NCBI GenBank assembly: GCA_905221115.1
Contig: CAJNBX010000013.1
Coordinates: 1 to 49,350 of the forward strand
Reading direction: 5' to 3'
Origin: a bacterium
Lineage (GTDB): Bacteria; Bacillota; Bacilli; Lactobacillales; Streptococcaceae
Length of the DNA: 49,350 nucleotides
Of this stretch, positions 10,901 through 18,654 are shown piece by piece (within the stretch, counting starts at the first letter, position 1; each line of letters begins with the position of its first letter). The position numbers were made by a program, and so were the translations under genes. The notes beneath the pieces are model-generated. The model saw nothing but the letters and a program-made list of their open reading frames with translations, was not told the origin of the DNA and did not search any database.

Positions 10901-13900
10901 ATAACTGGTTGACCTTCATGTGGAATGAGGCTGCCATCTGTAGGTTTAACTGTATAGGTTGTGGTTACTGTTCTAGTTCCTGGAGTACCAGCTACTGTGA
11001 TTTTTGCTTCACCTTTAGCTTTTGTCGCGTCTTTTTCATAACGAACACTTGACTCTATTGACGTAACCACAACCTTAGATTTAGCTCCATTTTGTTTGAA
11101 GATTTCCTTTTTCTCTGTTGGAGTAAGGGCATCGGTACTTGCATTGACTTCGTAGCTGGTAGTCTTCTTAACAACATCATCGCCTTCTTTAAGATATTCA
11201 ACCTCATCTTTAGCTGGGACCTTGACCACTGTCGGTTTTGATGGGACTACTACTGCCGGTTCTTCATGTGGAATGAGGCTGCCATCTATCAAATTCACAG
11301 CATAAGTGGTAGTTACTGTTTTAGTTCCTGGAGTACCAGCTGTTGTTACATTTGCTTCACCTTTGTCTCTTGTGTCATCTTTCTCATAACGCACACTTGG
11401 CTCTATTGGCGTAACGACAACCTTAGCCTTGGCTCCATTTCTATTGAAGATTTCTGTTGTCTCTGTTGGAGTTAAGGCACCGGTACTTGCATTGACCGCG
11501 TAAGTTGTTGTCTTCTTAACAACATCATCGCCTTCTTTGAGGTATTCAACCTCATCTTTAGCTGGCACTTTAACCACTGTCGGTTTTGATGGGACTACTA
11601 CTGCCGGTTCTTCATGTGGAATGAGGCTGCCATCTGTCGAATTCACAGTATAAGTGGTAGTTACTGTTCTAGTGCCTGGAGTACCAGCTACTGTGATTTT
11701 TGCTTCACCTTTAGCTTTTGTCGCGTCTTTTTCATAACGAACACTTGGCTCTATTGACGTAACCACAACCTTAGATTTAGCTCCATTTTGTTTGAAGATT
11801 TCCTTTTTCTCTGTTGGGGTAAGAACACCTGTACTTGCATTGACTGCGTAAGTTGTAGTCTTCTTAACAACATTATCGCCTTCTTTGAGGTATTCAACCT
11901 CATCTTTAGCTGGGACCTTGACCACTGTAGAGGTTGAAGGTTTGATAACTGGTTGACCTTCATGTGGAATGAGGCTGCCATCTGTAGGTTTAACTGTATA
12001 GGTTGTGGTTACTGTTCTAGTTCCTGGAGTACCAGCTTCTGTGATTTTAGATTCATCTTTGGCTCTTGTAGTGTCTTTCTCGTAACGAATACTTGGTTGT
12101 ATTGGCGTAACCACAACCTTAGATTTAGATCCATTTTGTTTGAAGATTTCCTTTTTTTCTGTTGGAGTAAGGGCACCGGTACTTGCATTGACCGCATAAG
12201 TTGTTGTCTTCTTAACAACATCATCACCTTCTTTGAGATATTCAACCTCATCTTTAGCTGGCACTTTAACCACTGTAGGAGTTGAAGGTTTGATAACTGG
12301 TTTTCCTTCATGTGGAATGAGGCTACCATCTGTCGGATTCACAGTATAAGTTGTAGTTACTGTGTTTGTCCCTGGAGTACCAGATACTGTGACTTTTGAT
12401 CCTCCTTTAGCCTTCGTGGAGTCTTTCTCATAACGTACACTTGGCTCTATTGGCGTAACCACAACCTTAGATTTAGCTCCATCTTTCTTGAACACTTCGT
12501 CAAGTGTATTTTTAGTAATCTGTCCTGTATCAGGATCTTTCATACTCACAGTTGTTGACTTAATGATGTCATCTCCGCGTTTACTATATACAGCAGTTTC
12601 TCCAACTTTTTCTACAGATTTAACTGTTGTTATTTTTTTATCTTGATAACCTGTCCCATCTAGAGAAATTCGTTTCCCAGATATAAACTCTGATCGTCTA
12701 TTAATCATATCGGCTTCAAAATAAGAACGTGAACTATGACCTCCACTGGTTCGTCCAACATTTATAACAACATCACTATCATTGCTGACACCTTTTCTTA
12801 TCGTCGAATCATTATCAACAATATAATGAGTCAATTTCCCTGACTTAGCTATTTTTTTGCTATCTAAACCTTTCTGCCAAAAGTCACGACCAGAAACCAA
12901 ACTTGTCACTACTTTTGGGGCATTAAATGTTGTTCCTTTTTTTAATACATTATTATAAAAGTTTCTATAAGTCTGCTGTTCTTTAGGAGACATGACTCTG
13001 CTGTCAGAATATGCCAACTGATAGGCTTCAACCATTGCCCGTTGTACTAAATATCCTCCTAAAGAATGGCCTGTCAAATAAAGATTGGTAATACTCTTAT
13101 CTTTGGCTAGTTCACGCATGATATTTTCTGCATCTTTCCCTTGCTGAGGATTGCTTCCTGTTCCAAGTCTTATATCAGCTCCTATATCTTTCGCATCACT
13201 TGTTCCACGAAACGCTAATACTTGTGCAGTTCCATTTGGTAAATATGAGAAATCACTCTTAGTTTCATACAAGACAGCATCTAGTCCGCTAGATGTATGA
13301 TAACTTTTCTTCCTTTCCCAATAAGGTCCCAATTCCTTATTCATCATCATATATTCGTAACGTGGTTTACTGTCACCATTCTTTTTATATAACTCTGATT
13401 CTGTTAAGGGTTTCTTATGATTCAGCACTCTATCAATATAATTATCATCACGGTAGGACAATTCCATGAACATAATCATATCGCGCTCACTTACATTCCA
13501 TTTTAATTTTTCATCTGGCTTTTCTTTACTGTCAATAATACCATCACCATCAGTATCTTCTAATAAGGGATGACTATTATAGCCTACATACTTTTTCCCG
13601 CCTTTTTCATAAATGTAAAGTTCTTCTTTATCCTTCAAGTAATCATCATCTGTATAAGCTTCTGGACTTAACTGAGGGCCGTTTAATAACAAACTGTCAA
13701 GCTTATCACCTTCTGAACCGATTACTCCTGCTTTTATTTGCTTAGCATACTCATCAGTTAATTCATACTTTTTAACCTCGGAAGGATTTGATGTTGCTCT
13801 CACCGCTGGAGTGCTTGATCTGTCTTCACCCGCCACGAAATCCCTTGTGGTCAAGCTATTATTTCCCTTATCCCCAGATGTGACGGTTTCTGTAGTCCTT

Positions 13901-14130
13901 GTAGATCCTATTGGAACATCTCTGGTATCTAACTCAGAAGAAGGATTATTTTGATTATCTGATATAGGTTGCACTGCTTCTCTTTTCTCCACAGAAGGTA
14001 GAGAATTTTCCGTAGAAGCAAGCACTCCCTGAGATGGTGTAAACAAGGCAATTCCTATTAATACAGAAGCCACTCCAACAGAAAACTTTCGAATCGAAAA
14101 ACGTTGACGTTTATTAAAAATATCTTTCAT
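7981..14130 (-). CDS. YSIRK/LPXTG surface protein with lipase class 3-like domain and G5-like repeats
   Basis: Complete protein of 2049 residues. It has a YSIRK signal (RFSIRKFSVGVAS), a Ser/Thr-rich linker, a Ca-binding-like loop DTDGDGIID (about residues 190-200), and an alpha/beta-hydrolase domain (about 205-500) with nucleophile elbow GHSLGG (Ser356) preceded by LAFRGTSD, as in lipase class 3. From about 550 to 1030 come exactly periodic 116-residue units (VVVTPIEPSVRYEKD, GTPGTRTVTTTYTV), then a second family (KVVETPIEPEVEYVKD, KGKTVTTTTYDVD) to about 1770. Both resemble G5-type repeats. A YPPGTTVEIPG module, a MucBP-like segment (EVRWIDEDGNVL) and a Pro/Thr-rich wall spacer lead to the sortase motif LPNTG, a hydrophobic span and GRKKED. 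Inferred: a wall-anchored esterase or lipase on a long stalk. Substrate is unknown, and the catalytic Asp and His were not assigned. Confidence 0.93.
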   Translation of the reverse strand: MKDIFNKRQRFSIRKFSVGVASVLIGIALFTPSQGVLASTENSLPSVEKREAVQPISDNQNNPSSELDTRDVPIGSTRTTETVTSGDKGNNSLTTRDFVAGEDRSSTPAVRATSNPSEVKKYELTDEYAKQIKAGVIGSEGDKLDSLLLNGPQLSPEAYTDDDYLKDKEELYIYEKGGKKYVGYNSHPLLEDTDGDGIIDSKEKPDEKLKWNVSERDMIMFMELSYRDDNYIDRVLNHKKPLTESELYKKNGDSKPRYEYMMMNKELGPYWERKKSYHTSSGLDAVLYETKSDFSYLPNGTAQVLAFRGTSDAKDIGADIRLGTGSNPQQGKDAENIMRELAKDKSITNLYLTGHSLGGYLVQRAMVEAYQLAYSDSRVMSPKEQQTYRNFYNNVLKKGTTFNAPKVVTSLVSGRDFWQKGLDSKKIAKSGKLTHYIVDNDSTIRKGVSNDSDVVINVGRTSGGHSSRSYFEADMINRRSEFISGKRISLDGTGYQDKKITTVKSVEKVGETAVYSKRGDDIIKSTTVSMKDPDTGQITKNTLDEVFKKDGAKSKVVVTPIEPSVRYEKDSTKAKGGSKVTVSGTPGTNTVTTTYTVNPTDGSLIPHEGKPVIKPSTPTVVKVPAKDEVEYLKEGDDVVKKTTTYAVNASTGALTPTEKKEIFKQNGSKSKVVVTPIQPSIRYEKDTTRAKDESKITEAGTPGTRTVTTTYTVKPTDGSLIPHEGQPVIKPSTSTVVKVPAKDEVEYLKEGDNVVKKTTTYAVNASTGVLTPTEKKEIFKQNGAKSKVVVTSIEPSVRYEKDATKAKGEAKITVAGTPGTRTVTTTYTVNSTDGSLIPHEEPAVVVPSKPTVVKVPAKDEVEYLKEGDDVVKKTTTYAVNASTGALTPTETTEIFNRNGAKAKVVVTPIEPSVRYEKDDTRDKGEANVTTAGTPGTKTVTTTYAVNLIDGSLIPHEEPAVVVPSKPTVVKVPAKDEVEYLKEGDDVVKKTTSYEVNASTDALTPTEKKEIFKQNGAKSKVVVTSIESSVRYEKDATKAKGEAKITVAGTPGTRTVTTTYTVKPTDGSLIPHEGQPVIKPSTPTVVKVPAKDEVEYLKEGDNVVKKTTSYEVNASTGALTPTVRKDIASPNGVKSKVVTKIIPVTTRYEADKTKDVGTNTVTNNGSEGKVVTTTSTLVNETNGTVTDGTPIVSRTEMVPKVVKVGAKDKVVETPIEPEVEYVKDVEKDFGTPAQRTEGEKGKTVTTTTYDVDPNDGHITEHVGNPVVTPAGKTIVKVGAKTKVEQSKDSEGLDVIDTTTYEVDPKTGKVTPTTVRTYGKTKEPTTETRPVPSPVVYEKDDTKEKGTAPITVKGEDGEDTITTTYTVDPNTGKIIASEGQPVRTKEPTNTIVKVPAKDKVETTAIPSPKKYVKDDTRDKDQPNVEEAGQAGSSTTTTTYSVDSTTGAITERVGEPVVVNPTATIVKVAAKDKVVETPIEPEVEYVRDNEREVGTSNERVEGAKGKTVTTTTYDIDPHDGRITEHVGTPVVIPAGKTIVKVGAKTKVEQSKDSEGLDVIDTTTYEVDPKTGKVTPTTVRTYGKTKEPTVEKRVVPSPVVYEKDDTKEKGTAPTTVKGEDGEDTITTTYTVDPNTGKITASEGQPVRTKEPTNTIVKVAAKDKVVETPIEPEVEYVKDVEKDFGTPVQRTEGEKGKTVTTTTYDVDPNDGHITEHVGNPVITPAGKTIVKVGAKTKVEQSKDSEGHDVIDTTTYEVDPKTGQVTPTTVRTYGTRKEPKVELEQDPKTGDVTVTPKKPDGSTYPPGTTVEIPGKGDKPITVTIGEDGKGKVPNSELLEGKVPGTGKITEPGKPAVEVPVENPPKVTIFENGVLPASIELPELMIEVRWIDEDGNVLKSSVKTGSEKDAEHGSIPGYEFVRTVIAENEPVMTHIFRKVSSNTNTIPVTPDTNVNSGHDTPDLTTPTPIPVVPVMPDANGNSGYDTPAPTTPVPDAVAPNADQVDTKTTNDNGAKSNDSQNVLPNTGTESNVTLASLGLLGMLGGLGLALGRKKED
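8828..10500 (-). repeat. Second-family coding repeats in the lipase surface protein
   Basis: The block encoding TTTYEVDPKTGKVTPTTV-RTYGKTKEP begins at 8828, 9395 and 10181 (same CCATAAGTTCGAAC landmark). These are spaced 567 and 786 nt apart, both multiples of 3, and the blocks are nearly identical in DNA. They alternate with VVETPIEPEVEYVKD and VVYEKDDTKEKGTAP modules. Confidence 0.85.
10750..12500 (-). repeat. Five 348-nt coding repeats (116 residues each)
   Basis: The landmark ACAACCTTAG or its close variant falls at 11069, 11417, 11765, 12113 and 12461, an exact 348-nt period. Each unit encodes KVVVTPIEPSVRYEKD, then GTPGTRTVTTTYTV, GSLIPHE, VVKVPAKDEVEYLKEGD and TTYAVNASTGALTPTE. A sixth, diverged unit follows on the C-terminal side (TKIIPVTTRYEADKTKD). 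Confidence 0.95.
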
Positions 14131-14150
14131 TTTACCAACTTTCTTTCTAA

Positions 14151-14330
14151 CTATTTTTTACAAAATAGAGGGTTCTAATATTTTGCCTTGACAGAATACT
14201 AGATCATTTCTTGCCTAAAATTTTAGAACTTTTCCTCTACTTGGTTATAAGCTACTACATTGATTTCTAATCATAGAAAAAATAGATCGCTTAATATTAC
14301 TAAAATATCAGTAAAATATAAAAAAATGTA
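14151..14330. promoter_or_regulatory. Leader region of the lipase surface protein, promoter uncertain
   Basis: This stretch contains a short CTATTTT/AAAATAG inverted repeat just before a weak ribosome site (14151-14168) and a perfect 12-bp palindrome CTAAAATTTTAG (14214-14225). TATAAC-like -10 candidates are present, but I could not pair any with a convincing -35. Confidence 0.3.
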
Positions 14331-14434
14331 ATACTCAATGAAAATCAAAGAGCAAACTAGGAAACTAGCCGCAGGCTGTACTTGAGTACGGCAAGGCGAC
14401 GTTGACGCGGTTTGAAGAGATTTTCGAAGAGTAT
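14331..14434 (-). repeat. BOX element, A-C form without boxB
   Basis: The right end carries the boxA module (GGCAAGGCGACGTTGACG, then GATTTTCGAAGAGTAT) and the left end the boxC module (ATACTCAATGAAAATCAAAG, CTAGCCGCAGGCTG). The 45-nt boxB unit is missing and the two ends are joined by GTACTTGAGTAC. It lies between the lipase surface gene and the hprK operon terminator. Confidence 0.9.
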
Positions 14435-14508
14435 AAATATTTCACTTCCAACACTGCCATTATACCATAAAAAATCATAACACTCATGTGTTTTAAAAAA
14501 GGTTTGTC

Positions 14509-14620
14509 AAAAAGTCTTCAAAATCAAAAAACGCATAATATCAGTACAAAACCTTGATACTATGCGTTTTATTGTGGGAAAATCTACTTCATTTTCTCCG
14601 AGAACTGAGTTTTTGCCCAG
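14509..14620. repeat. Intergenic ~110-nt repeat, copy 1, including hprK-operon terminator
   Basis: It shares AAAAGTCTTCAAAATCAAAAAACGCAT-type sequence, a hairpin, and then ATTGTGGGAAAATCTACTTC and following bases with 24925-25040. The hairpin AAACGCATA..TATGCGTTT (14529-14571) lies directly after the YtxH stop codon and is followed on the minus strand by a U run, so it should terminate the hprK operon. I do not recognise the family; RUP is one possibility I could not confirm. Confidence 0.65.
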
Positions 14621-14631
14621 TCTCATCAAAT

Positions 14632-15027
14632 CTAGATTTTTTCTTCTTTGATATCAATCACAATTTCTTCTGATTGGTCAAGAGTTTCGGCCTTTTCTTG
14701 CCATTGCTCCTTGAGATTATTGAATTGATTTTTTGATGCTTCTGTTGCTTGACGAGCACATGATTTGGCTTGAGCAAGGACACTGTCCACAGTGATTTCA
14801 CCTGACTCAACCTGTTCTTTGGTTTTCAGAACAAAATCTGTAGCCTGCTCCTTAACTTCTGTCAGTTTTTCACAGACCTGCTCCTTGGCATACTCAGGAT
14901 CTTCTCTCAAATCATCTAGAAAATCTTGAGCCTGACTGCAAACTTGTTTGCCCTTATCGCTTGTTAAAAACAAGGCAAGAGCTGCACCTGAAACGGTTCC
15001 TAAAAGGATTGAGGATAGTTTACCCAT
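14632..15027 (-). CDS. YtxH-family small membrane-associated protein
   Basis: 131 residues. It starts with a glycine/alanine-rich hydrophobic segment (LLGTVSGAALALFL), followed by TSDKGKQ and a long charged amphipathic helical region. This is the layout of YtxH/DUF883-like stress proteins, which are held in the membrane by one N-terminal helix. The start at 15027 has ribosome site AAGGAG. It is the last gene of the hprK-lgt-DUF948 operon, 15 nt after the DUF948 gene, and the two are probably made together. The biochemical role of the family is not established. Confidence 0.8.
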   Translation of the reverse strand: MGKLSSILLGTVSGAALALFLTSDKGKQVCSQAQDFLDDLREDPEYAKEQVCEKLTEVKEQATDFVLKTKEQVESGEITVDSVLAQAKSCARQATEASKNQFNNLKEQWQEKAETLDQSEEIVIDIKEEKI

Positions 15028-15042
15028 AAGGATTCTCCTTTT

Positions 15043-15426
15043 TTATTTTTTGAAAAATTTACTTGCAAGACGAAGAGCTGACAAACTTGCACCAGTCTTG
15101 AGTGTTTTTGAACCAGCTGATGAAGCTTTCTTGCTCAAGACACGCGCATGGTCATTGAGGTCTGAAACAGTTAGAGATAAATCTGCAACAGCATTAAAGA
15201 GTGGATCAATCGTTGCCACTTTGACATTGATATCATCTGCCAAGACATTGACCTTAGACAGCAATTCATTGGTGTGATGCAAGGTCACATCCACATCTGA
15301 AGTCAAGGTTTTAATCGTCTTCTCTGTTTCATCGATAACACGGCCAAGCTTTTGTACAGTAATGATTAGATAGACTAAAAAGACAATCAAAGCTAGGGCA
15401 ACAAGAATATATGCAACTTCTAACAT
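15043..15426 (-). CDS. DUF948-family membrane-anchored coiled-coil protein
   Basis: 127 residues. One N-terminal transmembrane helix (about residues 4-24, VAYILVALALIVFLVYLIIT) is followed by a helical, heptad-like region with many Thr, Asp and Leu (TEKTIKTLTSDVDVTLHHTN), ending in a basic tail KFFKK. This matches the DUF948 family of Firmicutes. The start codon directly abuts the lgt stop codon, implying translational coupling. The paired occurrence with a YtxH protein downstream is common in Firmicutes, but the function is unknown. Confidence 0.8.
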   Translation of the reverse strand: MLEVAYILVALALIVFLVYLIITVQKLGRVIDETEKTIKTLTSDVDVTLHHTNELLSKVNVLADDINVKVATIDPLFNAVADLSLTVSDLNDHARVLSKKASSAGSKTLKTGASLSALRLASKFFKK

Positions 15427-16215
15427 TTAGTTTTCCTCCTCTGTAACATAGTAAGGGGCCTTCTTTCGATTTTGATAAAGAATGATAAAAATACCGAGAC
15501 CGATAAGGACAACTGATAGCCATTGAGACACTCGAAGGCCAAAGAACATGAGGCTATCTGTTCGCATGCCTTCGATGACCATACGACCGAAACCATACCA
15601 AATCAAGTAGAAAGCAGTGATATGACCTCGTCTGAGACTCTTCCATTTTCGTCTGAATATCAAAATCAAGGCAAATCCAAGTAGATTCCATAGAGACTCA
15701 TAAAGGAAGGTCGGTTGACGGTAGCTCCCATCAATATACATCTGGTCACGAATAAAGCCAGGTAGATAATCCAGATTATCCACTGCTGCACCATAGGCTT
15801 CTTGGTTAAAGAAATTACCCCAGCGACCTAAACTTTGGGCAATCATGACGCTAGGCGCCGCAATATCTAGAAAATCCCAAGTATTGATAAGTTTACGATC
15901 AGCAAAGATATAGAGCACAACAGCCCCAGTTATCAAACCACCGTAAATGGCCAAACCACCATTCCAAATGGCAAAAATCTCTCCTACATTCTGACTATAG
16001 TAATCAAAACGGAAAATGACATAGTAGAGACGAGCTCCTAAAATAGACAAGGGAAAGGCTACTAAGATAAAATCTAAAATATCGTCTGGTATGATCTTCT
16101 TTCTAGGCGCTTCTTTCATGGTCAAATAAACCGCAAGAATCAAACCTGTAACAATACACAAGGCATACCAACGAATAGCTAGAGGACCTAGATGAATAGC
16201 AATTGGATCAAGCAT
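15427..16215 (-). CDS. lgt: Prolipoprotein diacylglyceryl transferase Lgt
   Basis: 262 residues. This membrane enzyme transfers diacylglycerol from phosphatidylglycerol to the lipobox Cys of prolipoproteins, the first step of lipoprotein maturation. The sequence shows several transmembrane helices, the GGLAIYGG motif, the family signature [15 protein letters not shown], and the conserved FLYESLWN stretch. I take ATG 16215 ([11 protein letters not shown]) rather than the in-frame ATG 21 nt upstream, because family members begin this way. The start overlaps the end of hprK by 8 nt, so the two genes are coupled. Confidence 0.96.
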   Translation of the reverse strand: MLDPIAIHLGPLAIRWYALCIVTGLILAVYLTMKEAPRKKIIPDDILDFILVAFPLSILGARLYYVIFRFDYYSQNVGEIFAIWNGGLAIYGGLITGAVVLYIFADRKLINTWDFLDIAAPSVMIAQSLGRWGNFFNQEAYGAAVDNLDYLPGFIRDQMYIDGSYRQPTFLYESLWNLLGFALILIFRRKWKSLRRGHITAFYLIWYGFGRMVIEGMRTDSLMFFGLRVSQWLSVVLIGLGIFIILYQNRKKAPYYVTEEEN

Positions 16216-17143
16216 TAGGCACCTCGTTTTGAGCAATAAGATTTGTCAAGCGTTCTTCGAACAAACGCGTCGCATCAAAGCCCATTTCCTTGGCACGATA
16301 ATTCATGGCAGCAGCCTCAATCACGACAGAGATATTACGACCTGTTTTAACTGGAATACGAATACGAGGAATGGCTACGCCAGAAATTTCTATTTCCTCT
16401 GCATTGTTTCCCAGACGATCAAAAGTCTTATGTGTATCATAGTTTTCCAAATAGACAGCAAGTTGAACCTGTGAAGAATCCTTGACGGCACTGGCACCGT
16501 AGAGGCTCATAACATCGATAATCCCAACCCCACGAATTTCAATCAGGTGTCTCAAGATTTCAGCCGGTTCACCCCAAAGAGTAATCTCATCCTTGGCAAA
16601 GATATCGACCCGGTCATCAGCTACCAAGCGGTGACCACGTTTGACAAGCTCTAAACCTGTCTCACTCTTACCGATACCACTATCGCCTTGAATCAAGACA
16701 CCCATCCCATAGATATCCATCAAAACACCATGAACACTGGTACGTTCTGCTAAACGTGAATCCAGATAGCTAGATAACTCTCCAGACAAACGACTAGTAG
16801 CCGTACGGCTGGTTAAAATGGCAATCTTACATTCTCTAGCAGCTTTTAACATCTCCTCTGGAACCACCAAACCACGGGCAACAATGACCGCTGGTGTCTC
16901 AGGTAGAAACATTTTTTTCAAAACTTCATAACGGCTGTTGGAAGGCATGCTGATCAGATAAGACCACTCCTTCATCCCCAAGAGCTGGATCCGCTCTGGC
17001 GTGTAGTAGTCAAAATAACCTGTCATTTCAAGACCAGGTCGCGTAATATCCGCTGTATTGATTTCCTTTTCAAGTAATTCTGGTTCTCCATAGACAATGT
17101 CTAGTCTAAGCTTTTCAATCACTTCTTTTACTAAAACCGACAT
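16208..17143 (-). CDS. hprK: HPr kinase/phosphorylase HprK
   Basis: 311 residues. It phosphorylates HPr on Ser46 and reverses this with phosphate, and so controls carbon catabolite repression through CcpA. Visible features: an N-terminal substrate-like domain, the P-loop GDSGIGKSE (about 152-160), His138 in [20 protein letters not shown] after the P-loop, and the signature [12 protein letters not shown] choose the second of two adjacent ATGs (17143, MSVLVKEV), which has the better spacing from AAGGAGG. The gene heads the operon hprK-lgt-DUF948-ytxH. The window also holds cre-like sites at bgaA and at the ABC operon, which are targets of the pathway this enzyme controls. Confidence 0.97.
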   Translation of the reverse strand: MSVLVKEVIEKLRLDIVYGEPELLEKEINTADITRPGLEMTGYFDYYTPERIQLLGMKEWSYLISMPSNSRYEVLKKMFLPETPAVIVARGLVVPEEMLKAARECKIAILTSRTATSRLSGELSSYLDSRLAERTSVHGVLMDIYGMGVLIQGDSGIGKSETGLELVKRGHRLVADDRVDIFAKDEITLWGEPAEILRHLIEIRGVGIIDVMSLYGASAVKDSSQVQLAVYLENYDTHKTFDRLGNNAEEIEISGVAIPRIRIPVKTGRNISVVIEAAAMNYRAKEMGFDATRLFEERLTNLIAQNEVPNA

Positions 17144-17174
17144 CATTTCCTCCTTCAATCGAGTTCTTTTTACT

Positions 17175-17180
17175 ATTATA
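17175..17180 (-). promoter_or_regulatory. Extended -10 promoter of hprK operon
   Basis: TATAAT preceded by TGA (extended -10) on the minus strand, 32 nt before the hprK start. The -35 region is weak (TGAAAC at 17-nt spacing). Confidence 0.65.
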
Positions 17181-17232
17181 TCAAATTGTGGGAGGAAGTT
17201 TCAGATTTTTGCAGGCTTTGGAGTATTTATTT

Positions 17233-17428
17233 ATACTCAATGAAAATCAAAGAGCAAACTAGGAAACTAGCCGCAGGTTGCTCAAAACACTGCTTTGAGG
17301 CTGTAGATAAGACTGACGAAGTCAGCTCAAAACACGGTTTTGAGGTTGTGGATAGAACTGACGAAGTCAGTAACCATATATACGGCAAGGCGACGTTGAC
17401 GAGATTTGAAGAGATTTTCGAAGAGTAT
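17233..17428 (-). repeat. BOX element, A-B-B-C
   Basis: boxA is at the right end (GGCAAGGCGACGTTGACGAG, GATTTTCGAAGAGTAT). Two 45-nt boxB units lie at 17281-17325 and 17326-17370, and boxC is at the left (ATACTCAATGAAAATCAAAG). It sits between the rpsU terminator and the hprK promoter, so it is upstream of hprK transcription. Open frames inside it are by-products of the repeat. Confidence 0.95.
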
Positions 17429-17430
17429 TA

Positions 17431-17460
17431 AAAGAAAAAGACTAGATTTCTCTAGCCTTT
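17431..17460 (-). terminator. rpsU terminator
   Basis: On the minus strand GGCTAGA-GAAA-TCTAGTC is followed by TTTTTCTTTT, 10-40 nt after the rpsU stop codon. The stem is compact with a GNRA-type loop and a good U tract. Confidence 0.9.
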
Positions 17461-17469
17461 CATTTCTAA

Positions 17470-17646
17470 TTAGAATTTTTTACGTTTACGAGCTGCTTCT
17501 GATTTACGTTTACGTTTTACAGAAGGTTTTTCATAGAATTCACGTTTGCGTGTTTCTTGAAGAGTACCAGCTTTAGTAACCGCACGTTTGAAACGACGAA
17601 GTGCGTCGTCAAGAGATTCATTCTTACGTACTACTGTTTTAGACAT
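17470..17646 (-). CDS. rpsU: 30S ribosomal protein S21
   Basis: 58 residues, the usual size for bS21. It begins [20 protein letters not shown] and ends in the very basic tail [16 protein letters not shown]. It is a small-subunit protein near the anti-Shine-Dalgarno region and is needed for initiation. I prefer ATG 17646, preceded by AGGGAG, over an upstream in-frame ATG that would add eight residues not found in the family. It is monocistronic, with its own promoter and terminator. Confidence 0.97.
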
Positions 17647-17680
17647 TTTTTTCACTCCCTTCAAGTTCAAGATCTATTCT

Positions 17681-17709
17681 ATTTTACACGTAAAAGGAAT
17701 AATTGTCAA
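17681..17709 (-). promoter_or_regulatory. rpsU promoter
   Basis: -35 TTGACA (17704-17709), 17-nt spacer, -10 TAAAAT (17681-17686). It is close to consensus and starts transcription about 28 nt before the rpsU start. Confidence 0.88.
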
Positions 17710-17796
17710 GAAAAAATCCGGTTTAATTTTGATTTTTTCTTCCATTTATACAAGTCTTGAAAGCATTCAATAGAAGAACTGAAGGGTGCTGCTTTT

Positions 17797-18504
17797 TTAT
17801 TTTTCTAACAAGCTGAGCGCTTCAGCATCTGCAATGATGGTCACATCAGGGTGATTTTGGAGGCTACTTGCTGGGAGATTCTCAGTCACTGGGCCAGACA
17901 CTGTTCCAGCAATGGCTTCTGCTTTCGACTCACCATAAGCAAAGAGAAGGATTGACTTGGCATCCAAAATGTTTTTAATCCCCATTGAAATGGCTTGGGT
18001 TGGGACGTCTTCAATCTTGTCAAAAAAGCGCGCATTGGCTTCAATAGTAGACTGGTCAAGTTCTACAAGATGTGTTTGGCTATCAAATGGTGTTCCTGGT
18101 TCATTAAATCCGATATGTCCATTGCGACCGATTCCCAAGATTTGCAAATCAACTGGATGATCAGCCAAAATTTGATTGTAGCGTTCTACTTCAGCTTCAG
18201 CATTGTCCTTAACTCCACGAGGCAAGAAACTCTCTTTAAATGGTTTTTGGTTAAACAAGTTTTCTTGCATGAAGTAACGATAAGACTGTGGGTTGTCCCC
18301 ATCAAGGCCTACATACTCATCAAGGTTGACACTAGTTAGATTTGAAAAGTCAAGGTCACTCTCAACAATTTCCTTGTAAAATTCAAGTGGGCTACTTCCT
18401 GTCGCAAGTCCCAATGTTTGTGCACCACTATCCAACTTTTCCTTCAGAATCTCAAAAGCAACTTTTCCACCTTCGATTTGGTTTTCAACTTTAATAACTT
18501 TCAT
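17797..18504 (-). CDS. nagB: Glucosamine-6-phosphate deaminase NagB
   Basis: 235 residues. It converts glucosamine-6-phosphate to fructose-6-phosphate and ammonia, feeding amino sugars into glycolysis. Motifs: [13 protein letters not shown] (sugar-phosphate loop), [12 protein letters not shown] (general base Asp), [14 protein letters not shown] (catalytic His/Asp region) and [13 protein letters not shown]. It is the shorter Firmicutes type without the allosteric extension of the E. coli enzyme. ATG 18504 (MKVIKVEN) is preferred because GGAGG lies 8 nt upstream; the in-frame codon five residues earlier lies within the ribosome site. Expression is probably controlled by a NagR-type repressor (operator at 18540-18551). 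Confidence 0.97.
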   Translation of the reverse strand: MKVIKVENQIEGGKVAFEILKEKLDSGAQTLGLATGSSPLEFYKEIVESDLDFSNLTSVNLDEYVGLDGDNPQSYRYFMQENLFNQKPFKESFLPRGVKDNAEAEVERYNQILADHPVDLQILGIGRNGHIGFNEPGTPFDSQTHLVELDQSTIEANARFFDKIEDVPTQAISMGIKNILDAKSILLFAYGESKAEAIAGTVSGPVTENLPASSLQNHPDVTIIADAEALSLLEK

Positions 18505-18533
18505 CTTTTCATCCTCCATTTCTGTCTATATTT

Positions 18534-18562
18534 ATTATATGGTATAGACCAATTTTTGTCAA
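18534..18562 (-). promoter_or_regulatory. nagB promoter
   Basis: -35 TTGACA (18557-18562), 17-nt spacer, -10 TATAAT (18534-18539): both hexamers are perfect consensus. Strong basal activity is expected, consistent with control by repression. Confidence 0.93.
18540..18551. promoter_or_regulatory. NagR/DasR-type operator in nagB promoter spacer
   Basis: TGGTATAGACCA matches the half-site pattern TGGT-N4-ACCA recognised by GntR/HutC-family NagR (YvoA) and DasR regulators of amino-sugar use. It lies wholly between -10 and -35, so a bound repressor would block polymerase. The assignment rests on the motif and on nagB being a standard target. Confidence 0.8.
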
Positions 18563-18612
18563 GTGAAAACGATTTAATTTCTAAAAAAAGAGCGTCCAAA
18601 CTTGAAACATGT

Positions 18613-18618
18613 TATAAT
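18613..18618 (+). promoter_or_regulatory. queA promoter (extended -10)
   Basis: TATAAT preceded by TGT (extended -10 TGnTATAAT), 37 nt before the queA start. There is no good -35, as is usual for extended -10 promoters. Confidence 0.75.
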
Positions 18619-18654
18619 GGATAGGATTAGAACTTAGAAAGAATGAACAGATAT

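Noticed and set aside
15329..15523. Minus-strand 64-codon frame overlapping lgt and DUF948
   Set aside because: It is an alternative frame across the two real genes with no ribosome site.
17186..17431. Plus-strand open frame of 81 codons
   Set aside because: It lies almost wholly inside a BOX element, and similar frames arise in the BOX copy at 43422-43617. It is repeat-derived, with no ribosome site.
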